Origin: Candidatus Berkiella cookevillensis | Lineage (GTDB): Bacteria > Pseudomonadota > Gammaproteobacteria > Berkiellales > Berkiellaceae | Direction: 5' to 3' | Length of the DNA stretch: 64,000 nt | Assembly (NCBI RefSeq): GCF_001431315.2 | Contig: NZ_LKHV02000001.1 | Span: forward strand, 744,001 to 808,000 | Shown here: in pieces, positions 45,667 to 55,106 of the stretch | How the letters are laid out: every line of letters begins with the position of its first letter | Numbering within the stretch: the stretch's first letter is position 1 | The notes under the pieces: model-generated | The model's input: only the letters and a program-made list of their open reading frames with translations | Told to the model about the DNA's origin: nothing | Database searches by the model: none | Made by a program: the position numbers and the translations under genes

Positions 45667-46022
45667 GTTATTTAAATACTTCTAGACGCTATCATCATCG
45701 CAGGTGCGCTTTTCCTTCTGGAGAAAGCGGGTTGGTGCTTCGTATGTTCCTTTGCGTGATGAATTGCTACAAAAAAAGTACTGACTCTTCGCTAACATAC
45801 TTGTGTAGAAGAGTCAGAGAGGTATAGTCTTCGCTCTCTCGCAATCCTCATATACTTTTATGTACATTCCGGTTACTCGAGGCTTGACGCCTACCCGACA
45901 TTGTGCCCCTTGCGGGTAAAAGTCATGTGCTGTGACTATATAGAGAGTAATAAGCACTTGCAAACAAAGATACTCTGTATTATTTTCACAAGTTATATAG
46001 CGTATATTAAAGATAGATCTAC
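45667..46022. repeat. Intergenic stretch with hairpins and a copy of a repeat flank
   Basis: A 10-base-arm hairpin CTGACTCTTC/GAAGAGTCAG lies at 45781-45817. From about 45855 a palindromic piece begins CATATACTTTTATG and ends in CATGTGCTGTGACTATATAG at about 45946. The last segment repeats CATGTGCTGTGACTACATAT at 33343-33362, next to the 130-base palindrome. The stretch codes for nothing I can see. Confidence 0.45.
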
Positions 46023-47720
46023 ATGGTTGATATTCTAACAATAGAAAAAATTAAAAGAAAACTCAAAAACAATAGTTTGCCTACCGATTATAAGATTAAA
46101 ACACCTACTACATTAACAAATAGAGAGCTTATTCATCTTTTATCGCTTTTTCGTGATAACGATCAGATGATTAATTTCATTGTGTTATTGAGTACAACAC
46201 GATCAATTGAGGTACAAGCAAATAATCAATCAATTGCTTTGGGTTCAGCTGAAAAATTTATTCATGCCTATAGCGCAAATGGCTTATATCCGGCATTGCT
46301 AAATGCACAAAAACAGAAAATAATCATTGAACATTTCCAAAAAAATAGATTTACAAGAGTACAATTATTTTATTTGATAAAAAATTTGGATAAAAGTCAA
46401 GTGCGAGATTTGATTCTAAGCGTAAGCTGTTTCATGTCAAAAGATCTAATTTTCTTATGTAATGATATTCAAAAATTAGCAGAGCTAAAGTACGATACCA
46501 TTAAATTACTGTACCATCATTTTAATCCTATACGCCATTGGAAGAGCACAGCAACTCCGTTGCTGGATATGTATTATTTTACTTATAGAGCTGGGCATGT
46601 TTTAGGTTTGACAAAGGCCATTGAAATTGAAATAGAGGGTAAAAAAATATTATTAAAACCAGGTGGTGAGTATGATGAAGTATCGATGAAAATTCTAGTA
46701 GAAAAATTAGAGCAGTATAGAGAATATGAGCCATCTACTACCATAGAATTTATTTATAAAGCGATGAAGCGTTCTTATGGATTTATCAAATATAATTCAA
46801 ATGAATACAAACCTGAAGCCACAAAAGAGTTTTTGAAAGACTATCACAACAAACAATTAGTTTATCTTTCATCTGGATGGTATGGGCATACGGTCGCTGT
46901 TGGGCTTTATGGTAGATTTCTCGTTGTTGCAAATCGTGGGCAAGCTTGTGATCCACGGTATGGGACTAAAATTTATACAATAAGTAATCCCAAATTAATC
47001 AATGAAAAATTCATTAAAGCACTTGTTGGTAGTATTGAAAATTCAGCCGTTTTTAATAAGTTATTAAGCACTGTCGTTGGATTGAACAATCCTTTAGTTC
47101 ATTTGCGCTCTAAGCCTCAAAAACGTGGTAATTGCACTTTTGCAAACCCGAAATCTATCAATGAAGCTTTTATTATCCTTTCGCAAATAGCACCCTTTGC
47201 TACGGATCAAGAACTACAAACTATTGCACTGAATGAGGTGCGTAGAGCCAAATATAAAAAATTCACAAGATTTATACGAGCAAGAGAAGTTGATGAATTG
47301 ATCAAAAATATGTTTTACGCAAAAAATGAAACTTTGATAAATTTTTATTCAGTTTTAGTAAAAGCTATTATCCATGAGCATCATGGTAAAGATAGGGGCT
47401 ATATTAAAGATGATCAAGAGGCATTGCTTGCATGTGAATTATATGAAAGATGTCCTCAGCATATTAAATTACATATCAAAAAAGATTCAGAATTCATGGT
47501 ACTCATGAAAAGATTGAAAGAGCAGAGAGAAGATATTTTCTATGATCGTAATTGGTATAGACCCGACCAATCAGCACGTATTGTTCAAATCTATCGTGGT
47601 TATTACAGCCATAAAGTAGCAGTAAAAAAAGGATATATTACAGATATTGATGGCGCTGATGTACCCAAAATGCATTTTAGCTATAAAATGGCGAGACGAT
47701 TAGCCGTTATTGCAAGATGA
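46023..47720 (+). CDS. Unknown protein with clan CE-like cysteine protease/acetyltransferase signature, effector candidate
   Basis: 565 residues. Residues 1-260 are helical and unknown. Then SSGWYGHTVAVGLYGRFLVV has the form of the beta-strand His region of clan CE enzymes (His289), with Asn304 or Asp310 just after it, and KPQKRGNCTFANPKSINEAF gives Gln366 five residues before Cys371 at the start of a helix. The order His-Asn/Asp-Gln-Cys is that of YopJ, ULP1 and related proteins. The C-terminus ends in an IQ-like helix (DQSARIVQIYRGYYSHKVAV). The assignment is by motif order only. Many bacterial clan CE proteins are host-directed deubiquitinases or acetyltransferases. Confidence 0.5.
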   Translation: MVDILTIEKIKRKLKNNSLPTDYKIKTPTTLTNRELIHLLSLFRDNDQMINFIVLLSTTRSIEVQANNQSIALGSAEKFIHAYSANGLYPALLNAQKQKIIIEHFQKNRFTRVQLFYLIKNLDKSQVRDLILSVSCFMSKDLIFLCNDIQKLAELKYDTIKLLYHHFNPIRHWKSTATPLLDMYYFTYRAGHVLGLTKAIEIEIEGKKILLKPGGEYDEVSMKILVEKLEQYREYEPSTTIEFIYKAMKRSYGFIKYNSNEYKPEATKEFLKDYHNKQLVYLSSGWYGHTVAVGLYGRFLVVANRGQACDPRYGTKIYTISNPKLINEKFIKALVGSIENSAVFNKLLSTVVGLNNPLVHLRSKPQKRGNCTFANPKSINEAFIILSQIAPFATDQELQTIALNEVRRAKYKKFTRFIRAREVDELIKNMFYAKNETLINFYSVLVKAIIHEHHGKDRGYIKDDQEALLACELYERCPQHIKLHIKKDSEFMVLMKRLKEQREDIFYDRNWYRPDQSARIVQIYRGYYSHKVAVKKGYITDIDGADVPKMHFSYKMARRLAVIAR

Positions 47721-47782
47721 TAGCTGTAGCCTGTCTCGTCTCTATCCATTTGTAATAGAGATGAGACAGATAGAAGGGAGTG

Positions 47783-50092
47783 TTATTTGCGTTCTAAAGC
47801 TTTTTTACTGGAAGGGGGCTTGGTTTGTGAGTCTTTTTCTTCTGAGAATGAAGAAGAGAATGAATCCTTTTTGCGTTGTTTGGCAGATGCCAAGGCCAAG
47901 GGCGTGTATCTAGGAGAGAAACTGTCGAGTGATAATTCACCAATTTCTGGTATAGATTCTAAAAAAGTCGAATCATCTCTTTGATCTGATGAGGAGGGAG
48001 TGGGAGAGCGTTTCTTTTTAGGGGTCGTTTCTGTTTTACGTCGCTCGTGACGTGGGGTTCCCATTGTGGTTGTATGAGCTCGTGGGCGCGAGGTTATCGA
48101 TGTATCAATGATTTCTTGTTGAGGATCTAAACTGAGTTTTTTGATATTTGTTGTTAATTCAGTGACTGTATCTGCATCGTGATATTTTCTGCTGGTACTT
48201 GGCTTTTGAGATTTGCTTTTTTGTGGCGCATCGACTATCTCAGATTTTGGCATGTCTGCCTTAAAATTTTTGATGATCACTTCGCATAATCTAACAAGTA
48301 CATCAATTGTTTCTTGGGGCGCTGCTTGTTTGATTAAAGAATTGGATAGCAGTTTTTTTGCTTCTTTGCCAGTGTATCGCTTTGAGGCTTGTTCAACAAC
48401 AAGGGGCGCATGTATGTCTTTGCAGAATTTTAACACCTCTTCAAGTTTATGAAGATCAAGTGTCTCGTCAAGTTGAATGATTTTTGCTGGCTCTAATTGA
48501 TAAGAATACCAATAGGTTGCCCTTTCAGAATAAACAAAATCTTCTAATTTACGCATGAAATCTGTTTGATAAGATGTTGCGCTTAGATGTCGTAATGTGC
48601 ATAAATAATCAAAATGCTCGGAAAATTTTTGATTTAATTTTCCAAACAGCGTAATTCGGTCTGTAAGTTGCGTATTTTCTGAAATTTTATCTTTATCAGC
48701 AGAATATATTGCAATCACTGGAATACATTCAGGAAACTGAGAGGTTAAATCACGAAGTGTTTTGAAAGAACCTTGATTACTGAAGATATTGTCATATCTT
48801 TGTAGTCTTTGTAAGATGCCATCATATTTGGGTAGTCTTTGTTTATTATCCTCTGCTAATAACCCTTGGTTAATGCATTCCAAACGCCGTATCACATTGA
48901 ATTGTAGGCCAGTATATATAGCGAATGCAGCTGCAAAATTGTATGGCATGTTGTTGCTTGTACTTAAAGGTTCTTCTTTTAGACAATGTTTGATGACATC
49001 TAGGTAAAATTTATATTGCTGTATTGCTATCTCTATGGTTGGTGCAAGCAATATGTCCATGCAAACCATTTGCGAGAGTTTATTTGTGAGCGTAGATATT
49101 GCTTGAAACGCAGCGTTACTTTCTGCTTTCTTGAGTATATTTATAGCGAGAAAATTTTGTGGTGTTAGTTGCAAGCTTGCTTCAGTAAATGCTTTTGCTA
49201 AATCAAAGCTCAAAGCAATAGCAGATTGATGAGAGCCAACAGAAGATATTGAGTTGTGGCCATATAGTTGTTTAATTTTTGCTGTTAAAGATGCCATGGC
49301 GATCACATTGCTCAAGGGATAGAGAAACTTTTCGAGTGCTGCTTGAAACTTTGGTGTTGCTATCCATTCATTCTTGTTGTCAATGCGGATTAATTCTTTT
49401 ATAAGATAGATGCAAGATAATTTTGCTTCCCAAGTCATTTCTTTGTAATCTTGAGTAAGCATTTTTAGAATCTCTAAAGGATGCATTTCTTCTACTAGGC
49501 CGTATGCGATTTGAGACAGAAATGCAGGTGTGAGTTCTGTGAGTGATTCGCTTTTAGAATCTGATTTTCGCTTATTTGCGTCGAGAGTGATAGGTGTAAA
49601 AAGACTGCGTAAAAAAATGGCTGTTTGCTTTTTCTTATCAGAGACAAGAGTTTTTTCTACATTATCATCGATTTTTTCTTCAGTTGAGTCTTCAAAAATA
49701 GGTAATTTTATAGAGAAGCTATGTAAACCACAATTACGCAATGCATTATCTACATCTTGATTAAAAGATGTAGTCGTGCTCTTAGGTAAACTTAAGGGGT
49801 AGTTTTTATGGAAAAAATCTAAGAAATCTTCTCTTTGCTGAATAGTCGCATGATAATAAGGCGCATAGCCATGTTGATCGGGGGTGAAAGGACTTACATC
49901 TCGTTTTACCAGAGCTGCAAAAACCTTCTTAAAACCTTGGTTTGCTGCCCAGTGAATAGGACTTAAGCCTGAAGAATCGCTTTCTTTTAAGTCAACGCCC
50001 CCTTTTTTTATCAATGATAAAGCCGCTTTTTCATTTTTGGCTGCTAATAGTTCATTTAAAGTTGGGGCTGAATATGCGCCATTGGTGCTCAT
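47783..50092 (-). CDS. Ankyrin-repeat protein with basic C-terminal tail, effector candidate
   Basis: 769 residues. Ankyrin repeats occupy about residues 8-95 (TLNELLAAKNEKAALSLIKK, then SGLSPIHWAANQGFKKVFAA and HGYAPYYHATIQQREDF). The middle is helical and unrecognised. From about 640 the chain is disordered, rich in Ser, Thr, Pro and Lys, with HERRKTETTPKKKRSPTPSS, which has the look of a nuclear localisation signal. Convergent with the preceding gene (62-base gap). Ankyrin proteins are common Dot/Icm substrates. Function unknown. Confidence 0.75.
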   Translation of the reverse strand: MSTNGAYSAPTLNELLAAKNEKAALSLIKKGGVDLKESDSSGLSPIHWAANQGFKKVFAALVKRDVSPFTPDQHGYAPYYHATIQQREDFLDFFHKNYPLSLPKSTTTSFNQDVDNALRNCGLHSFSIKLPIFEDSTEEKIDDNVEKTLVSDKKKQTAIFLRSLFTPITLDANKRKSDSKSESLTELTPAFLSQIAYGLVEEMHPLEILKMLTQDYKEMTWEAKLSCIYLIKELIRIDNKNEWIATPKFQAALEKFLYPLSNVIAMASLTAKIKQLYGHNSISSVGSHQSAIALSFDLAKAFTEASLQLTPQNFLAINILKKAESNAAFQAISTLTNKLSQMVCMDILLAPTIEIAIQQYKFYLDVIKHCLKEEPLSTSNNMPYNFAAAFAIYTGLQFNVIRRLECINQGLLAEDNKQRLPKYDGILQRLQRYDNIFSNQGSFKTLRDLTSQFPECIPVIAIYSADKDKISENTQLTDRITLFGKLNQKFSEHFDYLCTLRHLSATSYQTDFMRKLEDFVYSERATYWYSYQLEPAKIIQLDETLDLHKLEEVLKFCKDIHAPLVVEQASKRYTGKEAKKLLSNSLIKQAAPQETIDVLVRLCEVIIKNFKADMPKSEIVDAPQKSKSQKPSTSRKYHDADTVTELTTNIKKLSLDPQQEIIDTSITSRPRAHTTTMGTPRHERRKTETTPKKKRSPTPSSSDQRDDSTFLESIPEIGELSLDSFSPRYTPLALASAKQRKKDSFSSSFSEEKDSQTKPPSSKKALERK

Positions 50093-50547
50093 TTATTATT
50101 TAACCTCATAATATATACTTTTGCGTGCCAACCTAATGCTTTTTGATAATAAGGTCAAGAATATTTTAAAGAATGTCTGATATAAATTGAGTTTTTGCTA
50201 TTTTTATGTTTATGGCTTATTTTGCATTCGCTCAGTGTGTATGCACGGCACAGTAGGAGAGAATAATTTTTAATTGAGAATACTCAGAAATATTATTCTT
50301 TACTGCAAAGTATCTTAAGAGATAGGAGAAATTTTGATGAATAGCTGTTAATTAGAGCTTTGGTTTCGTATCATTTTTATTGTTTGTTGAATAACTTTTT
50401 TGATTCTCTTAAGCAAATGTGGTATTTAATTTTGCCTATTAACGTCTGGCATAGCGATCATATCTCCGATATTTTTCTCATCGATTTGCTGACGGTAATC
50501 TTGACTTAATTTAGGTAAGGTAAAGACAATACCGTCCTTCAGGGAGG
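50093..50547. other. Intergenic stretch with a possible gene remnant
   Basis: About 455 bases. At 50426-50530 on the minus strand a frame reads VFTLPKLSQDYRQQIDEKN and IGDMIAMPDVNRQN to a stop, with protein-like composition, but no start or upstream gene; it may be the tail of a lost gene. The remainder holds nothing that I recognise. Confidence 0.35.
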
Positions 50548-50556
50548 ATGGGCAAA

Positions 50557-51837
50557 ATGTCTAATACAGACGAGCCTTGCTTAGATGTAAACTCGATTAT
50601 ATATCCTTATGCGAAGACATTATTTCTGAATGACCAGCAACAAAGATGGTTTTTGGATTACTATTCTGAGCATTTAAAATCTTATGTTATTAGATTGGTG
50701 GAAAAAGAGTTTTTTGCAAAGCAAAAAATTTCAAATTTACAATTGCAAATTATTTTCCTGCGCCAGTATTTTTCTTATATTTCTAGAGATATAGAATATC
50801 CTTCAGAAAAGCTATTACCATTGCTTAATGGATTAGAGCATATTGATGCTTTGGTAAAAGATTTTGAGAATGCCTGCTTCAAAAATATTTATTATCAGCA
50901 GCATGGTTTTACGCTTAGCTCATTTTATCCAGGAAATTACGTTGCAATTATTAAGAAATTGTTGCAAAAAACATTGATTTTATATATGCATGATAAGTTG
51001 CAGCAAGGGTTAATAAACGAGCCAGACCAGTTTTTATATAAAGAGAATTTAAAATGGCTTATGGCTCAGCTTCATTCAGAACATGCGCCTATCACTGTGG
51101 GACACACAAAAGATCAAAAAAATAATTATAAACCAAATTTGCTTTGGTATTTTTTAAATGGGAGCAATCGCTTACCTTTATTTTTACAGATGGAGATATA
51201 TTATTTTAAAGCGAATATGCAACGCTTAAGATATTGGATTCAATACTTATCAGAAAACACGGGTGATTTAAAAAATGGTCTGATTGCCTTTCCCATGAGT
51301 GCTATTGTATTTAGTTTAAATATTATATTTTTGCTGCTCATGCCATATCGTTTTTTACGAACAATAGTAAATGAATGCTTTTATTATATCATGAGACCGA
51401 TAACGAAATTTCTATTGGAGCTAGCGCCCAATGATAGAAATAATGCTGCATCCTATGCATCAAGAGCGTCGTTAAATATTTTGATTTATGGTGGGTTATT
51501 AGCTATATTTAGTTTGCCACTCTTGCCGTTGCCGCATTTTTGGCTACCTACGATTCTTTTTACACCTTATCTTGCTTTAATTCCTTTGGGATATTTGTTG
51601 ATTGTTCCTGTATTGGCAATTTGTGTCAATGTGTATAAACAGGAATTTAAAAGTGACGATGAAGAAAAAATAAGTGTTAAGATGGAAGAAACCATTGAAG
51701 CACAGAATGCTAAACCAATTTTGTATCAATACAGAGCAGTAAGAGATGGGTTGGATACTTATATAAATCACACGAGTGAAAAAATGGACGTACAGAGCAC
51801 TTTGGAGGAGACAGCAGCACTTCGTTGTTCTCGATGA
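50557..51837 (+). CDS. Unknown protein with C-terminal membrane segments
   Basis: 426 residues from ATG 50557, which has AGGGAGG nine bases upstream; an ATG three codons earlier touches the ribosome site. Residues 1-240 are soluble and helical. Hydrophobic segments lie at about 248-270 (LIAFPMSAIVFSLNIIFLLL) and 308-355 (LNILIYGGLLAIFSLPLLPL and LIPLGYLLIVPVLAICVNVY). The C-terminal 70 residues are charged and soluble. Such a soluble head with late membrane hairpins is often seen in vacuole-membrane proteins of intracellular bacteria, but no family is recognised. Confidence 0.6.
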   Translation: MSNTDEPCLDVNSIIYPYAKTLFLNDQQQRWFLDYYSEHLKSYVIRLVEKEFFAKQKISNLQLQIIFLRQYFSYISRDIEYPSEKLLPLLNGLEHIDALVKDFENACFKNIYYQQHGFTLSSFYPGNYVAIIKKLLQKTLILYMHDKLQQGLINEPDQFLYKENLKWLMAQLHSEHAPITVGHTKDQKNNYKPNLLWYFLNGSNRLPLFLQMEIYYFKANMQRLRYWIQYLSENTGDLKNGLIAFPMSAIVFSLNIIFLLLMPYRFLRTIVNECFYYIMRPITKFLLELAPNDRNNAASYASRASLNILIYGGLLAIFSLPLLPLPHFWLPTILFTPYLALIPLGYLLIVPVLAICVNVYKQEFKSDDEEKISVKMEETIEAQNAKPILYQYRAVRDGLDTYINHTSEKMDVQSTLEETAALRCSR

Positions 51838-51960
51838 GTGCAACGAATCAAAACGCTCTAATGCCCCGTCGTTGCGAGCAAAAGATGCTAGAAAAAGATG
51901 AAATAAGGGATAAACTATAAAGTCTTTCTTACCGCGCTCTTCTTAAAGATTTCTGGATAG

Positions 51961-51992
51961 ATTGCTTCGTCGCTACGCTTCTCGCAATGACG
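51961..51992. repeat. REP-like short palindrome
   Basis: ATTGCTTCGTCGCTACGCTT followed by CTCGCAATGACG has arms ATTGC/GCAAT and an inner TTCG...; this is the type of short GC-richer palindrome (TTGCGAG-AGCGTAGCGACGAAGCAA on the other strand) found between genes in many intracellular and environmental bacteria. A related GTCGTTGCGAGCA lies at about 51869. Confidence 0.55.
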
Positions 51993-52082
51993 TTCCCTGA
52001 ATGTACTCTAAGGGCACATAAAGCGATAAGTATGTCAGACCTTACACACAAGATGTGTGTATTTCGTAGATCTTAGGTGCGG

Positions 52083-52976
52083 TCAAAAACTATGAATATA
52101 CCTATGTGCTCGGATAGCGGGTAAAAATGGCGTAGGATCTATTTTTACATCGTTGCGAATGACCCTGTTTTTATCTTTTTCTTGTTTGAGTTTGGGAGCT
52201 TTAAAATTAGGATAAGGTGTATTGCTATCTGCAGGGAAGAAAATGGGCATAGGGCCTTTAATCATGAGACGCTTAATATGATTATCTATATTGAGAACAA
52301 TATTGGCTCTCAAATGAGGGGCAAGTTCTTGAATAATCGCCAGGTGTTCATGTGGAGAAAGACTGTATAGTTTTTTACGTTGTAGCTCAATACTTTGGCT
52401 ATTGCCTTTTTGCATGAGTAATTTTTCAGCTTCTTGAAATGTAATTTTTTTGATAGAACGCGTATGTGCCCAAGTCCAACTGATCTTTTGCGGAGCGCTT
52501 TCTAAAATGGGGATTTGTCGATAGCATTGCTTTAAATGTATTCTTGATAAGCCCAATGGTTGTAGTGTATGGACTGCTGTTTGAGAACGCTTCTTGAGTA
52601 TAACATTGAATTCTTTTAGTAGATAATTGTCTTTCGTTGATAGTTTCAATGCTTTTAGAGATAACATTGCCTGCTTGAAAGCATTTTTTTTATCATTAAG
52701 TTCAGAAACTAATTGTAGCGTATGCTGAGATGCGCCTATAAAGCCTGCTGAAATAAGAATTTCTCTGGGGGCTTGATTATCAAGATATTCCAGTTGCCGA
52801 ATAATTGCACAGGCCATATCACGATGAGAAGAAGAAGGGGAGATGAGTTTTTCTTGTTCTTGCATCCAAGAGACTAAGTGTGCATCTGCCATAATGGCAT
52901 CACAAAGCGCATTAACGTGTGTTGTCAAAGAATCAAAGGTATTAACGATATTAATTCGAAGTTCGGATTCTAACAT
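52083..52976 (-). CDS. tus: Tus-like replication terminus-binding protein
   Basis: 297 residues (E. coli Tus 309). The middle GLSRIHLKQCYRQIPILES, then KISWTWAHTRSIKKITFQEA, parallels GLITLNAYRTLTVL and FGWANKHIIKNLHRDE of E. coli Tus. The following helix-and-strand order (LHxIIQELAPHLRANIVLNI) and the basic C-terminus also fit. Tus binds Ter sites and stops DnaB helicase from one side. A Ter-like sequence lies 18 bases upstream of the start, as TerB does in E. coli, where Tus represses itself. Overall identity is low, so this is probable rather than certain. Confidence 0.65.
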   Translation of the reverse strand: MLESELRINIVNTFDSLTTHVNALCDAIMADAHLVSWMQEQEKLISPSSSHRDMACAIIRQLEYLDNQAPREILISAGFIGASQHTLQLVSELNDKKNAFKQAMLSLKALKLSTKDNYLLKEFNVILKKRSQTAVHTLQPLGLSRIHLKQCYRQIPILESAPQKISWTWAHTRSIKKITFQEAEKLLMQKGNSQSIELQRKKLYSLSPHEHLAIIQELAPHLRANIVLNIDNHIKRLMIKGPMPIFFPADSNTPYPNFKAPKLKQEKDKNRVIRNDVKIDPTPFLPAIRAHRYIHSF

Positions 52977-52993
52977 TGTGTGAAGTTACATCT

Positions 52994-53009
52994 AGCTTGT
53001 TGTAATACT
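52994..53009 (+). promoter_or_regulatory. Ter-like site upstream of the Tus-like gene
   Basis: AGCTTGTTGTAATACT matches the E. coli Ter consensus core (AGNATGTTGTAAYKAA) at 12 of 15 informative positions, including the full T-GTTGTAA-Y. It lies between the tus-like gene and phaC. In E. coli a Ter site sits in the tus promoter and mediates autorepression. Confidence 0.5.
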
Positions 53010-53085
53010 TGTTTGTTGATAGCATAATTTATCGTTGCATAGCTGACAAGCTTAGATTCATTAACCTCACATCACTGCTTTCAAT

Positions 53086-54885
53086 ATGAATGGAATCATG
53101 ATTACAGAAAATATAAAACTTACCAACGTAGAATTCGTTGAACTATATCAACAATTTTTAAGTCACTATCTTGACAATAAACCAACTGACTTAGAATTTG
53201 CAATGGCTCAATTTCAAAATATTATGAATAAATATATGCAGTGGATGCAGTCTTGCGATGTGAGTCATTTCATGCAAGTACAATCTGATTATGTGCAAGA
53301 TTATTTTAAGTTTGTTGAGCATTTTCAGGGGCAATTTAAAGATAAAACAGATACGCCCACATCAGATGACAATGTGCCCTATATTAAACCAGATTTAGCC
53401 GATAGACGTTTTCAAAGTGAAGATTGGCACAAGCAACCACTTTATAGTTTCTGGATGCAAAATTACTTGCTGTTTTCAAAGCATATGCAGAAATTTATGA
53501 CTGGGCATCAAACTGAAAATAGCCGTTTAAATAAGCAAGTCGATTTCTTTACTCAATTTTGGATCGATGGCTTGTCTCCGAGTAATTTTCATTTAACAAA
53601 TCCAGAAGTCGTTAGACAAACCTTGTTGTCTAAAGGAGAAAGTGTTGTTCAAGGCTTTCAAAACTTTATGAAAGATGTGGTTCAAAATGGTAGTCAGTAT
53701 CAGTTTAAAATGACAGATATGCAGGCATTTGCTGTTGGCGATAACATTGCTGTCACCAAAGGCAAAGTCGTATACAGAAATAGAATGTTTGAACTGATTC
53801 AATATTCTCCAACAACGCCAAATGTCCATGCCATTCCATTACTTATTGTTCCGCCTTGGATTAATAAATATTATATTTTAGATTTGAAAGAAAAAAATTC
53901 ATTTGTAAAATGGATTGTTGATCAAGGTTTCACAGTTTTCATTATTTCTTGGGTAAATCCAGATATAAGCTACAAATACACGTCATTTGCAGATTATATG
54001 CAAGCGGGTGTATTAGAAGCGACCAAAGTGGTTAAAGAGATCACCAATCAATCTAGTATTAATGCACTTGGATTTTGTATTGGTGGCACGCTTTTGGCTG
54101 CAACCATGGGTTATCTCAAAGCACACAATAGAAATGATATTCAATCAACAACTTATTTGACATCACTAATAGATTTCTCTTATACCGGCGATGTTGAAGT
54201 TTTCATTGATGAACAGCAGGTGAATAATCTAAGCAAATTGATGGAAAGAGAAGGTGTATTGAGTGGCAGACGATTGATGCTGACTTTTAATTTGTTGCGT
54301 GCTAACGATCTGTTCTGGTCTTTTTATATCAATAATTATTTATGTGGTAAACAACCTTTTCCTTTTGATTTACTTTATTGGAATTGTGATAACGTCAATT
54401 TACCTTATGAAATGCATAAATTCTATTTAGAAAATATGTATTTAAAAAATAATCTGGTTAAGCCTAACCAATTAGTGTTAGCAGATACACCTATTGATTT
54501 AAGTAAAGTGGCTGTGCCTTCATATTTTTTATCTACAGAGCAAGATCATATTGCGCCATGGCAAACAACGTTTAAAGGTGCACTTGCTTTACAAGGTGAT
54601 CTTACCTTTGTATTAGGTGGATCAGGCCACATTGCAGGTGTTGTGAATCCTCCAAATAATCAGAAATATGGTTATAAATACACCTCAAAAAATACCAGAC
54701 AATATCAAACAGCAGAAGAATGGCTAGCGCATGCTCAAAGCTTTCCAGGCTCATGGTGGACGCATTGGGGAGAATGGTTACTCAATCGCTCTGGAGAATC
54801 CATTGCTGCTAGAATACCTGGTTCTGCGACTTATCCTCCTCTTGAGGATGCTCCTGGACAGTATGTAAAGAAGAAAACGAGCTAA
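53086..54885 (+). CDS. phaC: Class I poly(3-hydroxyalkanoate) synthase
   Basis: 599 residues, the normal length for class I PhaC (about 590). The N-terminal domain (1-190) is followed by the catalytic alpha/beta-hydrolase domain. The lipase-like box has Cys as nucleophile: LGFCIGGTLLAATMG. The Asp is in FLSTEQDHIAPWQTTF and the His in LGGSGHIAGVVNPP. PPWINKYYILDL and GFTVFIISWVNPD are also typical. It polymerises 3-hydroxyacyl-CoA to storage granules. No phaA, phaB or phasin gene is adjacent. The start may be four codons later. Confidence 0.93.
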   Translation: MNGIMITENIKLTNVEFVELYQQFLSHYLDNKPTDLEFAMAQFQNIMNKYMQWMQSCDVSHFMQVQSDYVQDYFKFVEHFQGQFKDKTDTPTSDDNVPYIKPDLADRRFQSEDWHKQPLYSFWMQNYLLFSKHMQKFMTGHQTENSRLNKQVDFFTQFWIDGLSPSNFHLTNPEVVRQTLLSKGESVVQGFQNFMKDVVQNGSQYQFKMTDMQAFAVGDNIAVTKGKVVYRNRMFELIQYSPTTPNVHAIPLLIVPPWINKYYILDLKEKNSFVKWIVDQGFTVFIISWVNPDISYKYTSFADYMQAGVLEATKVVKEITNQSSINALGFCIGGTLLAATMGYLKAHNRNDIQSTTYLTSLIDFSYTGDVEVFIDEQQVNNLSKLMEREGVLSGRRLMLTFNLLRANDLFWSFYINNYLCGKQPFPFDLLYWNCDNVNLPYEMHKFYLENMYLKNNLVKPNQLVLADTPIDLSKVAVPSYFLSTEQDHIAPWQTTFKGALALQGDLTFVLGGSGHIAGVVNPPNNQKYGYKYTSKNTRQYQTAEEWLAHAQSFPGSWWTHWGEWLLNRSGESIAARIPGSATYPPLEDAPGQYVKKKTS

Positions 54886-54970
54886 AAAAGTCGAAGAAAT
54901 TACTCCATACGAGAGTAATGCTGGTCAGTTAAGTGCTGAATTCGTAGGGGCTGTCCCTACATAATAAGAG

Positions 54971-55013
54971 AAGGTTCATTTTTATCCAATCTGATAAAAA
55001 TGAACCTTTTTCT
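54971..55013 (+). terminator. Strong intrinsic terminator after phaC
   Basis: AAGGTTCATTTTTATC (54971-54986) and GATAAAAATGAACCTT (54993-55008) are exact 16-base reverse complements with a 6-base loop, followed by a TTTCTT run. Confidence 0.85.
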
Positions 55014-55106
55014 TCGTTTTTTCCTAAAAAATGTTCTTATTGCTCTATCCTTTAATCTAATAAAGACATTTTCAATGGTTAAGAACTGGCAATATAGGCA
55101 GCTTTC

